DNA of 64,000 nt from Ruegeria arenilitoris. GTDB taxonomy: Bacteria > Pseudomonadota > Alphaproteobacteria > Rhodobacterales > Rhodobacteraceae. Where the stretch lies: the NCBI RefSeq assembly GCF_013035425.1, contig NZ_WQHX01000003.1, positions 1 through 64,000 on the forward strand. The letters run 5' to 3'. The position numbers and the translations under genes are program-made. This document shows, piece after piece, positions 8,796-17,712 of this stretch. A model generated the notes under the pieces. It searched no databases. It had not been told where the DNA came from and saw nothing but the letters and a program-made list of their open reading frames with translations. Every line of letters begins with the position of its first letter. Position 1 is the stretch's first letter.

Positions 8796-10481
8796 ATGGA
8801 CACGATTCAGGAAATTTTTTTCTTGCCGCCAATTGCGGTGGCCCGGCTTGGTCCGGGCGAGACGCCGCTGGAAAGCTATGAGTGGCAACAGGATTTGGAC
8901 GCCCATGGCAACAATAAGACGGTCATCCGATCGAATGTAACTTTGCGTGAGGACGAGGACGGTAGCGTATCTGCCTATCTTCCAGAGCCGAACAGCATCC
9001 GCTTTCGTGATGAAGGAGGGGCCTTACGTCCAGTGGCGCCTTTCTTTGAACTGTGGGCTCGAATGCATGACGTTAGGGATGGATCCGAATACGAAACGCC
9101 AGTGACGCTGGAATTCCTAAAGGATCAGGGTCTTTCTCTGGATAATGTCCGCTACACCGTCGCTGTAGGAAACCAGAAAGCAGAGCGTAGAACCGGTGAC
9201 GCGGCCTGTGGTTTTCGGGCGCGGGTTGAGATAGCTGGTAGTGACTTTTCTCCAAAGCCGTTGCTGGCCTTTAGCCCGCACACCTCGGAACAACAGCCTA
9301 TGGTGTACGAACACAGCCCCATCCCACTGGGATCGGTGCGCGCAATCCTTCCCGTTCAGGGTGTGGACGAGCCGGCCAATGGGCAGAAAGTTGACCGAAG
9401 CGTTCTGCGCCTCAGATTTACACCACCTAAGGGCGAGGTGTACGGGCCGCCCGATGCGGCTTTCGGCCCAGCGACCCTTGCCGTGCCGGGATATCAAAAC
9501 GACCCGCCAAAATCGGAATATGGCCGCATTCACGAGATTGTGCCTGAACAGAACCGGATTCTGAACCCTGATACGCCTTGGTCGAAATGGATCATGATGT
9601 CGGGAATGTCTGATGACCCCGAGCCACATGACAGCTATGACGGAGCCCGTGTGGGCAATGACCAGTCTTGGGGTGTGGCAGACGATACCAGCGACGGCAT
9701 AGTCGAGGCAACGCTGGCCGTTCGGGGGGAACGGTTGACTGCACGGGCCACTATAATGACGGGACCTCCTGATTATGCACCGGACTGTCGCCCTTTCTAC
9801 AGCCTTGAGGACGACCTGTTTGATCGCGACTTGTCGCTCATGCTGGTGGACAGAAAGAACTATCATGAGGCCAAGAAAGAAGTAGTGGATATCTTCCGGC
9901 GTGCTTTTGAAACCAATAGCTTAATCAATTTGGATGACATCAGAGCTCAGGGTTTGAAAGACAATGCCAAGCTTCAGGCGGAAAAGAACATCCCAGCAAC
10001 GCCCGGCTTACCTTCTACGGATGCTCGGTCCATGACAGAAGAGGACGCGCGACCGCCAGACAAAATTCCTGATTTAATCCGTCCTCAGTCGGTGTCGGTT
10101 TTTTCAAACTCGGTACAACATGAGAGGTTGCCATACACAGTGGCGACCAAGTTCGTGCATGAGCAATTGATTGACGAAGAAAACCTGCTGGACTTCCTGC
10201 GTCGTCGCCCGGATTTCGTCAAAACACTGTTGCGGCCTCCATTTGGCACTCTGTCTGAGATGGAAACCGATCCGAACCCAAAGCAGGCTCCGAACCCGGA
10301 ATTTCGTGACCCACGTATCGTACGGGACATGATGCATGATGCCCGGATGCCACCTTATATGCGCGATTCAAACTATTATCCGTTGTCGCTGTCACGCAGG
10401 CAGTATCATCTGGTGATTTCGTTCATCGACTATTTGGTCGCGCAGTCTTCGGTTCAGGAAACGGAGGTTCGCGATGCCTGA
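8796..10481 (+). CDS. LodA/GoxA-like N-terminal half (split CTQ oxidase subunit)
   Basis: A 561-residue protein carrying, in order, the landmarks of the first part of LodA/GoxA CTQ oxidases: PPIAVARLGPGETP (residues 11-24, LodA IGIARVGNS), FRDEGGALRPVAPF (70-83), WGVADDTSDGIVEATL (292-307, LodA DDTSDGPV), PPDYAPDCRPFYSLEDDLFD (324-343, LodA PDFAPD...TLYDxLFD) and near the end SLSRRQYHLV (LodA LTRTQY). It stops where a LodA protein would enter its cofactor region, which is found on the next gene. The ATG at 8796 has AGGGGAGG 7 bases upstream; an ATG at 8772 is also possible. The stop overlaps the next start by 8 bases (ATGCCTGA). Alignment is from memory of the family, so subdomain boundaries are approximate. 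Confidence 0.7.
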   Translation: MDTIQEIFFLPPIAVARLGPGETPLESYEWQQDLDAHGNNKTVIRSNVTLREDEDGSVSAYLPEPNSIRFRDEGGALRPVAPFFELWARMHDVRDGSEYETPVTLEFLKDQGLSLDNVRYTVAVGNQKAERRTGDAACGFRARVEIAGSDFSPKPLLAFSPHTSEQQPMVYEHSPIPLGSVRAILPVQGVDEPANGQKVDRSVLRLRFTPPKGEVYGPPDAAFGPATLAVPGYQNDPPKSEYGRIHEIVPEQNRILNPDTPWSKWIMMSGMSDDPEPHDSYDGARVGNDQSWGVADDTSDGIVEATLAVRGERLTARATIMTGPPDYAPDCRPFYSLEDDLFDRDLSLMLVDRKNYHEAKKEVVDIFRRAFETNSLINLDDIRAQGLKDNAKLQAEKNIPATPGLPSTDARSMTEEDARPPDKIPDLIRPQSVSVFSNSVQHERLPYTVATKFVHEQLIDEENLLDFLRRRPDFVKTLLRPPFGTLSEMETDPNPKQAPNPEFRDPRIVRDMMHDARMPPYMRDSNYYPLSLSRRQYHLVISFIDYLVAQSSVQETEVRDA

Positions 10482-12237
10482 TCAACCTGACTTTATCCGT
10501 GTCGAACCGCGCAACATGACTGCACGGGCTGCTTACAAAGTGCCGGGCAACCCGGACAACACGCGACTGGACGGATCGGTTGGCAATTGCTTTCCGGGTT
10601 TGGAAATGGACGTGCGCAATCTGGACCGGCGGTTCTTTCCCGGCCTTGTTTTTAATGCAGCCCGCGTGCCGCTGAACCCTTTTCCTGAAGCGCCCAAAAA
10701 CACACAGGGCTTTCATCTGATCTATGTAGATTACTTCTATGACCCGATGTTGCCAGACAATAGCCCAGAGGAATGGGTCCAGAGCTTGTTGAACGACTAC
10801 AGTGGCGCTGTGGGCCAAAGACTCAGCCAGGGCCGATGGTTTCTCGCGTGGGTCGAGCAGGATGGCAAAAAGATCATCTTCCGCGATGACAAGGGAACGC
10901 CTTACGACGGCCTCATGATATGGCGGTTTATTCGCAGCCTTGAATGCGGAGACGACAAACCAGTTACCATAGCGTTGGAGGAGAGAGATCACGAAGGCGT
11001 TCCCGATCCTGACCAAGTGGTTTTAAAGGGGTATCGACGTAAGTACCTGACAGAGGCGGGCGTTTTCAGTGGTGCTTATGACCCCGGCGAATTGACACAA
11101 AGCCTTTGTAACCCCTGGTCTCATGACTTCCGCGATTGTGGGTGCCACTATTGGCCGTCGAACCACCCTGACGTTGTAATGGCTGAGGTCCCGCACGACG
11201 CAGCTCTGCCAACCGGAGCGTCCAATGACCCTGTCAGGGCCGAGACCTATCTGGATTGGCTGCGCTCGGATAAGTCGCCTTCGGGCAACGTGGCGGCGCT
11301 CAACACAGTTGAGCAGAACCGTCCCTTCCAGATCGACCATTATCAGGTGAACCAGATGTGGAGTGATCTGCCTATCGTAGTCGAAGGGCGCGAAACGGGC
11401 GAGGTTTACAGGGCTGATCCCGAACTCTCGGACGTAAAACCTTATGAGTCGACGGACAAGATGATCGAGGATATCAAACATCGGCTTGCACCAATGGAGA
11501 TGACCCTAAGTCTACAATATCTTTATGCGTATTTCTCGCTGGCAGATCCCGAAACCGTCGACCGTGGTCGCTGGCCGACGCTCAGAGACGATCTGATTTT
11601 TGCCCGCCGTGCGCTTCTTGAAGTTGCAATTGGCGAGATGACACATATGCGGTGGGCAAACCAGCTGTTGTGGGAACTGCAAAACGACAAATACGAACCA
11701 ATTTTGACGCCTGCGCTAACGCTGCGTTTTGGGCCTGGCGATGGCAAAATCTTTCCGCGCTCTCTGCGTCCGCTGACGAGCCAAGCGATTGATGATTTTA
11801 TCGAAATCGAACGCCCCGGAGGGTTTATAGACCGGGCATATGCTCAATGCGTAAAGACGCTGGAAAGTAAGACCTTTATTGATCGCCGCCTCTATGCCCT
11901 TGCGGTGCGCATCGACACCGACGGTGATGAGCATTTTCTTCGGTTCAAGCAGATGCGAGAGGTTTTGGCCAAGTACGATGTCGCTAAAGGTGAACCTGCA
12001 TATTTGCGCCGGGTCAAAATAGGAACGGAAGCACAGGCGGAAACGGCGTTGAAATTGTTTGACGAGGTCAAAGAGGGTCTTCGGAAAGCGTATTTGCTTG
12101 AGTCCAAGGATAAGTATGAACAGTCTCAGGCGTATATCCAGCAGGTTCGCGACACCATGAAACTCTTTAGGGTCGAGGGTGAAAGACTTGCTTCCGAAAA
12201 GATTGGTATCCCCTTCTGGCCGGAGGTCGAGGTTTGA
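10474..12237 (+). CDS. LodA-like CTQ-site half fused to a ferritin-like domain
   Basis: Residues 1-320 continue the LodA order: LDGSVGNCFPGLEMD (32-46, LodA VGGAFFPGIE), PGELTQSLCNPWSHDFRDC (204-222), YWPSNHPDVV (226-235, LodA WWPAQRPDDV) and VNQMWSDLPIVV (292-303, LodA W..LGFVV). C222 and W296 occupy the positions of the LodA cofactor pair, 74 apart against 65 for C516/W581 of LodA, so a CTQ cofactor is predicted; C224 is an alternative partner. Residues 335-510 look like the ferritin-like domain of VioB/RebD-type proteins, with E342, E388/H391 (GEMTH) and E486/H487 (GDEHF) as candidate iron ligands. No signal peptide. The 3' end overlaps the radical SAM gene by TTGA. Substrate unknown. Confidence 0.65.
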   Translation: MPDQPDFIRVEPRNMTARAAYKVPGNPDNTRLDGSVGNCFPGLEMDVRNLDRRFFPGLVFNAARVPLNPFPEAPKNTQGFHLIYVDYFYDPMLPDNSPEEWVQSLLNDYSGAVGQRLSQGRWFLAWVEQDGKKIIFRDDKGTPYDGLMIWRFIRSLECGDDKPVTIALEERDHEGVPDPDQVVLKGYRRKYLTEAGVFSGAYDPGELTQSLCNPWSHDFRDCGCHYWPSNHPDVVMAEVPHDAALPTGASNDPVRAETYLDWLRSDKSPSGNVAALNTVEQNRPFQIDHYQVNQMWSDLPIVVEGRETGEVYRADPELSDVKPYESTDKMIEDIKHRLAPMEMTLSLQYLYAYFSLADPETVDRGRWPTLRDDLIFARRALLEVAIGEMTHMRWANQLLWELQNDKYEPILTPALTLRFGPGDGKIFPRSLRPLTSQAIDDFIEIERPGGFIDRAYAQCVKTLESKTFIDRRLYALAVRIDTDGDEHFLRFKQMREVLAKYDVAKGEPAYLRRVKIGTEAQAETALKLFDEVKEGLRKAYLLESKDKYEQSQAYIQQVRDTMKLFRVEGERLASEKIGIPFWPEVEV

Positions 12238-13544
12238 TCCCCGCGACTGCCGAGGTGCATTTTTTTGAAACTGATTACGGGCATCATATGCTGGCTGTGG
12301 ACGGCTCACGGGTGTTTGATGTTCCGATAGACGCGGCGGCCCGGTTTGCCGGACTAGATGAGTCCGGCCAACGCGCATATCTGGACAGCATGGGTTTGGA
12401 TGGTGAGCCATTTATAGATGACACGCCGCCTACGAATATGCCGGTACGATCCCTGTCGCTGGCGGTGGCGCAGAAATGTAATCTTGCCTGCACCTATTGT
12501 TACGCGTCTGGCGGAGATTTTGGGGGACCGGCCCGCAACATGGGATGGGAAGTGGCCAGAGCCTCAGTCGACCGATTGGTGGCTGAGGCAGAACCCGGCA
12601 CACGGATCAATCTGGCCTACTTGGGCGGCGAACCTTTGATCAATCGTGCGCTGGTTCATCGGGTCACGGAATACGCAACAGCGCAGGCACAAAGCAACGA
12701 CCTGCGCGTGGGTTTTTCAATCACCACCAATGGAACCTTGCTGCGCCCCGAGGACGCTGAATTCTTTGAAGAAAACGGTTTTGCGGTCACGATCAGCTTG
12801 GATGGTATCGGGCAGGTGCATGACCGTTTGCGCCCAAACCGTGGGGGGCGAGGTAGTTACGATATGATCCTGCGACGCATCGAACCATTGCTGGCACTTC
12901 AGCAGAATATGCAGGTTGGTGCACGGGTGACTGTCACACCGCATAATATGAATCTTCCTGAAACGCTTGAGGAGTTTGTTAGGATGGGGCTCCACTCGGT
13001 CGGATTCTCTCCGATGTTGGCGTCTCCTAACGGACGAAATGAATTGGAACGGGATGATTTTGGCGAGATGTTGAACCAAATGATCCTATGCGGACAGGCA
13101 TTTGAAACCGCGGTGAAAATTGGTCGGCGGTATCCGTTTTCGAACATGTCAGCAGCTATGCAGGAAATTCATCGTGGAACGCACAGGCCGTATGCCTGCG
13201 GTGCGGGTGCCGGGTACTTTGGCGTTTCTGCAGATGGCGGTTTGTTTGCCTGCCACCGTTTTGTCGAAGACGATGCAGGGGCTATGGGCAACGTTTTTGA
13301 TGGCCCTGACCTGCGCCGCAACCAATGGCTGGAAGATCGGCATGTACATGGTCAATCGCCGTGCAATATTTGCTGGGCGCGTTATCTTTGTGGAGGTGGC
13401 TGCCACCACGAAGTTATTCATAGAGGCCGTCCAGCTTGTGATTACATTCGCGGCTGGTTGCATTATTGCCTTCAAGCCTATGTCCGACTGTCAGAGGCAC
13501 GGCCCGGCTACTTTGGCCAAACAGCTACGCACGCGACAGCCTGA
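12234..13544 (+). CDS. Radical SAM/SPASM protein, predicted quinone-cofactor maturase
   Basis: C82, C86 and C89 (KCNLACTYCY) form the radical SAM CX3CX2C cluster site, followed by the GGEP motif (residues 131-134). The C-terminal third has a SPASM-type set of cysteines (C322, C340, C377, C380, C386, C390, C402, C412; CNICWARYLCGGGC) for auxiliary Fe-S clusters. SPASM enzymes modify peptides or proteins, and QhpD, which makes the thioether bonds in quinohemoprotein amine dehydrogenase, has this organisation. The start is TTG, overlapping the upstream TGA, with GGAGG 9-13 bases ahead, implying translational coupling to the predicted substrate protein. Acting on the LodA-like pair is an inference from position. 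Confidence 0.8.
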   Translation: MIPATAEVHFFETDYGHHMLAVDGSRVFDVPIDAAARFAGLDESGQRAYLDSMGLDGEPFIDDTPPTNMPVRSLSLAVAQKCNLACTYCYASGGDFGGPARNMGWEVARASVDRLVAEAEPGTRINLAYLGGEPLINRALVHRVTEYATAQAQSNDLRVGFSITTNGTLLRPEDAEFFEENGFAVTISLDGIGQVHDRLRPNRGGRGSYDMILRRIEPLLALQQNMQVGARVTVTPHNMNLPETLEEFVRMGLHSVGFSPMLASPNGRNELERDDFGEMLNQMILCGQAFETAVKIGRRYPFSNMSAAMQEIHRGTHRPYACGAGAGYFGVSADGGLFACHRFVEDDAGAMGNVFDGPDLRRNQWLEDRHVHGQSPCNICWARYLCGGGCHHEVIHRGRPACDYIRGWLHYCLQAYVRLSEARPGYFGQTATHATA

Positions 13545-13559
13545 CTCTGAGCCCCAAAT

Positions 13560-14966
13560 ATGACAATCGAGACAGAAATTTGCGTGATCGGTGGCGGTCC
13601 AGCGGGTGCGGTCACAGCAATGCGTTTGGCGCATTTAGGGCGTCGGGTGTGCCTTGTGGAAAGGGCGGGTTTTCCTCGACAACATGTTGGAGAGTCGCTG
13701 GCACCTTCTATTTGGCCAATCTTGGAAATGCTTGGTCTGTCTGGTCGGATTCAACAAGCGGGCTTTTTGCCTGCAAATGGTTCAGTATTGCATTGGGGCG
13801 GCACATTTGAACGTCGTGGAACTGGGGAAGGACAGGCGGGGTTACTGATCGATCGTGGTCGGTTTGACAGCATAGTGTTGAACTCGGCCAAGGAAGCCGG
13901 GGTTCGAGTGTTGCAGCCAGTCCGTGCCTATCGGCCAGTTCGAAACAACCAAGGTTGGAATATCCAATTAAAAACTGACGAAGGTCCATCGCTGATCGTC
14001 TCTAATTTCCTTGTAGATGCAGCAGGCAGGCAAGCCGGATTGGGGCGCAGCTATCGGTCTGCATCTGCGCCACTACTTTGCCTTTATGCTTATTGGCGTG
14101 CACCGACAGGATTTGGTGCTCAGGCAAGGGTCGAGGCAGGGCATAGCCATTGGTATTGGAGCGCATTACTGCCGGATGGAATTGTAAACGCGATGGTTTT
14201 TGTTGACCCAGTGACTTGCACCGGCCTGTCTCCTTCAGACCGGCGCGACCTGTACCTAAATTTGCTGGCGCAATCGACCTTGCTGTCGCCCTGTTTGGAA
14301 CATCGTCGGATTGGTCCTGTCCAGCGCAGCGACGCCACCAGCTTGTGTGAAGTTGCACCGCCAGCCCCCGATCTGTTGAGGGTGGGAGAGGCGAGCTTGA
14401 CGGTCGATCCTTTATCTTCTCAAGGCGTGCAACTTGCAATGGGGCAAGCGGTTCAGGCCGCAACGGTGGTGAATACTCTGCTTTTGCGACCCGAAGATAC
14501 GGGCATTGCATTGACTTTTTATAACAATCGTCAATTAGAGAGAGTTCGCGCTCATGCAGGGTTGGCAGCCGATTTTTACGCACGCCAGCAAAGAGTGTGT
14601 GACACAGATTTTTGGGCTAAACGGGCAACCGCTTGTTCCTGGGTGGGGTGTCATTCGGAAAATTTCGAAGAAGCCGAACTGCCGCGTACAGAACACCTGA
14701 TACTGTCCAGAAGAACACGTATAGAGGAAGCTGGCATTCAAACGGACACCTTCATTCAGCCCGGCATCGTTGTGGTTCATCACAATCTTCCGCGCCCTGT
14801 TGCCAATATTGAGGGCATTCCGCTTGCGCCCTTGCTCGGACTTTTGAAAAAGCCAGCACACGCTCAAGATATCCTGAGCCGTTGGTCCGGCGTTGTTGAC
14901 GCGCAAAAGGCCAAAAGAATTTTGGCGTGGCTTTGGCGCAATCGCATCTTGGTAGCAGCTCGTTAA
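13560..14966 (+). CDS. LodB/QhpG-like FAD-dependent monooxygenase
   Basis: A 468-residue flavoprotein of the tryptophan halogenase / geranylgeranyl reductase fold. It has GGGPAGAVTAMRLAHLG near the N terminus, FPRQHVGESLAP, a GHSHWYWSALLPDG segment where halogenases have GWFWFIPLPDG, and the second FAD motif VDPLSSQGVQLAMGQ. LodB, needed to build CTQ in LodA, and QhpG, which hydroxylates the Trp in quinohemoprotein amine dehydrogenase, belong to this superfamily. Fifteen bases after the radical SAM gene, it is best read as the tryptophan-oxygenating maturase for the preceding LodA-like pair. True halogenase activity is less likely because the signature tryptophans are altered. Confidence 0.75.
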   Translation: MTIETEICVIGGGPAGAVTAMRLAHLGRRVCLVERAGFPRQHVGESLAPSIWPILEMLGLSGRIQQAGFLPANGSVLHWGGTFERRGTGEGQAGLLIDRGRFDSIVLNSAKEAGVRVLQPVRAYRPVRNNQGWNIQLKTDEGPSLIVSNFLVDAAGRQAGLGRSYRSASAPLLCLYAYWRAPTGFGAQARVEAGHSHWYWSALLPDGIVNAMVFVDPVTCTGLSPSDRRDLYLNLLAQSTLLSPCLEHRRIGPVQRSDATSLCEVAPPAPDLLRVGEASLTVDPLSSQGVQLAMGQAVQAATVVNTLLLRPEDTGIALTFYNNRQLERVRAHAGLAADFYARQQRVCDTDFWAKRATACSWVGCHSENFEEAELPRTEHLILSRRTRIEEAGIQTDTFIQPGIVVVHHNLPRPVANIEGIPLAPLLGLLKKPAHAQDILSRWSGVVDAQKAKRILAWLWRNRILVAAR

Positions 14967-15035
14967 TCGCGGTTTCCTCTCCTAGTCGAATGGCCTAATG
15001 TTCCGACACGTTCGAAGTAGCCGTAAAGAGGTCAC

Positions 15036-16172
15036 ATGTCGCGATTCGATGGGTATTTCCTGCGGCAATTGCTTGTCCTGTTCGGCTTTTTCACTCTGGT
15101 GCTTGTAGGTGTCTTCTGGATCACTCGCTCTGTTAGCCTGTTCGACAGGGTCATAAGCGGCGGCCAATCTGCAATGGTGTTTCTGGAATTCACGGCTTTG
15201 ACCCTCCCGACCCTTATCCGAACAGTCATGCCCATGGCGGTTTTTGCCGCCGCCGTCTATGCAACCAATCGCCTAAGCCGGGAAAGTGAACTGACCGTGA
15301 TGTTGGCCACCGGTTCCAGCCCCTGGCGGTTGGCACGGGCAGTAGTGATTTTTGGCGTTTGTGCCGGCTTGATGATGGCGGTCATAAGTGTCTTCTTGCG
15401 TCCGGCCTCTCTGGAGCAACTTGAACGGAGGCAAGCCGAAGTTGCAGGCGATGTGACCGCACAGCTGTTGAATGAAGGTGAGTTCATGCACCCGACGGAA
15501 GGCGTAACGGTTTATATTGGGCGCGTTGATCTGGACGGCACATTGCACCAAGTTTTTGTTTCAGATGCCCGGGACAGCGAAAACCCGGCGAGCTATTCCA
15601 GTAACACGGCCTATTTGGTTAATTCTGGCGGCAACATGAACCTTGTTATGGTAGATGGCATAGCGTTGCGGCTGGACAAACGCGGGAACACGTTGTCTTC
15701 CACTTTGTTTGAAGACGCTTCATATGACATTTCAAGCATGGCCGAAAACACCGAAATCGGTAGACGCAGTCTAGAAGCTACCCCAACTTCGGAACTGTTG
15801 AACGCCCAGGAAGATGCAACTGCGCTTGGTTGGTACTCAGAGGGGCAGGTTATCGAAGAGTTACACCAGCGGTTTTCCTGGATTACCATCAACATTGCCG
15901 TTGCTCTTGTCGGGTACTCGGCTCTGATGTTGGGTAGTTTTTCGCGGTTTGGCCTTTGGCCGCAGATTTTTTCCGCATTTACCATCCTAGTACTGCTCGA
16001 AGGGTTTCGCGGCACGGTTTCACCAATTGTCATTGCCGATCCTGCGCTATGGCTTTTACTATATTTACCTTCGGGCATCGGCATTGGCATTTCCGTGGTA
16101 TTTCTGCTGATTGCCGGGCGGCCAATTTTGCGAAGGCGCGGCAGAGTAACACAGATCGCAAATACGCCCTGA
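15036..16172 (+). CDS. LptF/LptG-family permease, standing alone
   Basis: A 378-residue inner-membrane protein of the YjgP/YjgQ (LptF/LptG) family. Three transmembrane segments lie in the first 130 residues, then a periplasmic beta-jellyroll-like domain (about 140-260), then three more transmembrane segments. ESELTVMLATGSSPWRLAR is the cytoplasmic coupling-helix region conserved in the family. It resembles roseobacter LptF more than LptG. AGAGGT precedes the ATG by five bases. LptF normally works with LptG and the LptB ATPase to extract LPS, and lptF and lptG are normally adjacent; here no second permease gene follows. It could be the housekeeping LptF relocated, or an extra copy. Seventy bases separate it from the CTQ-type operon. 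Confidence 0.8.
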   Translation: MSRFDGYFLRQLLVLFGFFTLVLVGVFWITRSVSLFDRVISGGQSAMVFLEFTALTLPTLIRTVMPMAVFAAAVYATNRLSRESELTVMLATGSSPWRLARAVVIFGVCAGLMMAVISVFLRPASLEQLERRQAEVAGDVTAQLLNEGEFMHPTEGVTVYIGRVDLDGTLHQVFVSDARDSENPASYSSNTAYLVNSGGNMNLVMVDGIALRLDKRGNTLSSTLFEDASYDISSMAENTEIGRRSLEATPTSELLNAQEDATALGWYSEGQVIEELHQRFSWITINIAVALVGYSALMLGSFSRFGLWPQIFSAFTILVLLEGFRGTVSPIVIADPALWLLLYLPSGIGIGISVVFLLIAGRPILRRRGRVTQIANTP

Positions 16173-16282
16173 AACCATTTCGGGGTCAGTAAGAAAAATC
16201 AGGTGCGTTGCAACGATTTTCTTTTGCCAGAATAGGCGAAACCGCTAATTTTGTCTGGCCAAGTTCGCGGAAGGGATTCGCC

Positions 16283-16873
16283 ATGCTGGACAAAAATCAT
16301 AAACCCACCTGGACAAGTTTCGAAGAGGCGACCAAAGAAGATTGGGATGCCGTTATGGAGTACGAAGAGGCATATAACGCGGCTCTTCCTGATCGTATTC
16401 TTGATGCAATTCGATCATTGGACGAAGACTGGACACCGTATCCATTGAACCGATATCAGCACAGTCTTCAGGCAGCGACCCGCGCCTATGAGGATGGAGC
16501 CGACGAAGAGTTGGTCGTGGCGGCCCTGATCCATGACACTGGGGATATTCTTTCGCCTTACAATCACGGTGAACTTTCAGCCGCGATGATGAAACCTTAT
16601 GTCAGTGAGAAAACTTACTGGATATTGAAACACCACTGCGTATTTCAGGGTTACTACTATAACCACCATCTTGGAGGTGATCGGAACGCGCGCGACAAGT
16701 ATCGTGACAGCCCATATTGGGAAGATTGCCGCTATTTTTGCCACGAATATGATCAGAAGGCGTTTGACCCCGACTATCCGACCAAGCCATTGGAGTTCTT
16801 TGAGCCAATGTTGCGTCGCGTCCTAAACAAGGGCGAGGGGCATTTGGAGCTGAATGAAACCAGTAAAGGCTAA
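16283..16873 (+). CDS. HD-domain protein, PhnZ/TmpB-like (possible diiron oxygenase)
   Basis: A 196-residue all-helical HD protein. The likely metal ligands occur in order: His in NRYQHSLQAA, His-Asp in AALIHDTGDIL, His in YNHGELSAAMM, His in ILKHHCVFQG, and Asp in EYDQKAFDPDY. This is the six-ligand pattern of HD-domain mixed-valence diiron oxygenases such as PhnZ and TmpB, and of related phosphohydrolases. GAAGGGA lies before the ATG at 16283; an in-frame start at 16208 lacks such support. It lies downstream of the LptF-like gene and converges on speB so closely that the stop codons overlap. Whether it is an oxygenase or a hydrolase cannot be told from sequence alone. Confidence 0.65.
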   Translation: MLDKNHKPTWTSFEEATKEDWDAVMEYEEAYNAALPDRILDAIRSLDEDWTPYPLNRYQHSLQAATRAYEDGADEELVVAALIHDTGDILSPYNHGELSAAMMKPYVSEKTYWILKHHCVFQGYYYNHHLGGDRNARDKYRDSPYWEDCRYFCHEYDQKAFDPDYPTKPLEFFEPMLRRVLNKGEGHLELNETSKG

Positions 16874-17712
16874 CAGGCGGCCATCAAGCGATAGACGATC
16901 TGAGCGGCAGTAAAGTCCCAGGCTGTGCTACCGTTCGGAGCCAACTCGACCACATCGAATCCGACGCATCTGCGACCCTTCAGGGAGTGTTCTACCAGTC
17001 GCAATGCTTGGTAGTAACCGAGTCCGCCAGGCACCGGTGTGCCCGTGGCAGGCATTAATGATGGGTCTAGGCCGTCCACGTCGAAACTGACATAGATGAG
17101 TTCGGGAAAATCGTCGGGCAAGTCAACTGCATGAATATTCCCCGTCACAAGTTCCTCGGCATCGACGTGGAAAATATTGTTTTTCAACCGGCTTTTCGCC
17201 TCTTCGGTTGAAAAAGCGCGGACTCCGAACTGGGCCAGTCGGATACCCTTGTCGGTCAATAAATGCATTACCGAGGCGTGGGAATGCTTCTCACCTTGGT
17301 AGGCTTCGCGTAGATCGGCGTGGGCATCGATCTGAACCATCCCGAATGGCTGTCCCAACGCGCGGGCAACGCCCATTACAGCACCATAGCTGAGTGAGTG
17401 CTCCCCACCCAATGTTACCGGAACTTTACCCGAACGCACGGCTGCTTCGGTGCGGTTGGCTATGTTTTCCATTACAGTGGGCAAGTCTGCGTCACAGTCG
17501 ATCGGCTGTTCGGTAAAAATTCCCTCAACGCAAGGTTCGGCATGGCCGGTTATGCGTTCTAACTCGTTGCTGGCCTCAATTATGGCGTTTGGGCCATTTG
17601 CTGTGCCAGCCCCATAGGAAACGGTGCGTTCCAACGGCACTGGGATCACCCGAAAGCGTGCATTTTCACTTCGTTCTATTTCTGTCAATTCACTATCAAG
17701 AAAAACACTCAT
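16870..17712 (-). CDS. speB: Agmatinase (ureohydrolase family)
   Basis: A 280-residue ureohydrolase converting agmatine to putrescine and urea. The Mn-binding motifs are all present: LGGEHSLS, MVQIDAHADLREAY and YVSFDVDGLDPS. The ATG at 17712 overlaps the nspC stop codon (ATGA), so it is probably translationally coupled; the open frame continues upstream inside nspC but without a sensible start. Arginase or guanidinobutyrase activity is possible for the family, but position at the end of a speA-containing polyamine operon favours agmatinase. Its product is the acceptor for the dehydrogenase encoded upstream. Confidence 0.9.
   Translation of the reverse strand: MSVFLDSELTEIERSENARFRVIPVPLERTVSYGAGTANGPNAIIEASNELERITGHAEPCVEGIFTEQPIDCDADLPTVMENIANRTEAAVRSGKVPVTLGGEHSLSYGAVMGVARALGQPFGMVQIDAHADLREAYQGEKHSHASVMHLLTDKGIRLAQFGVRAFSTEEAKSRLKNNIFHVDAEELVTGNIHAVDLPDDFPELIYVSFDVDGLDPSLMPATGTPVPGGLGYYQALRLVEHSLKGRRCVGFDVVELAPNGSTAWDFTAAQIVYRLMAAC

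Noticed and set aside
13560..14966. Flavin-dependent tryptophan halogenase
   Set aside because: The halogenase WxWxIP signature is altered to WYWSALLP and the gene sits with a LodA-like pair and a radical SAM maturase, so a LodB/QhpG-like cofactor maturase fits better.
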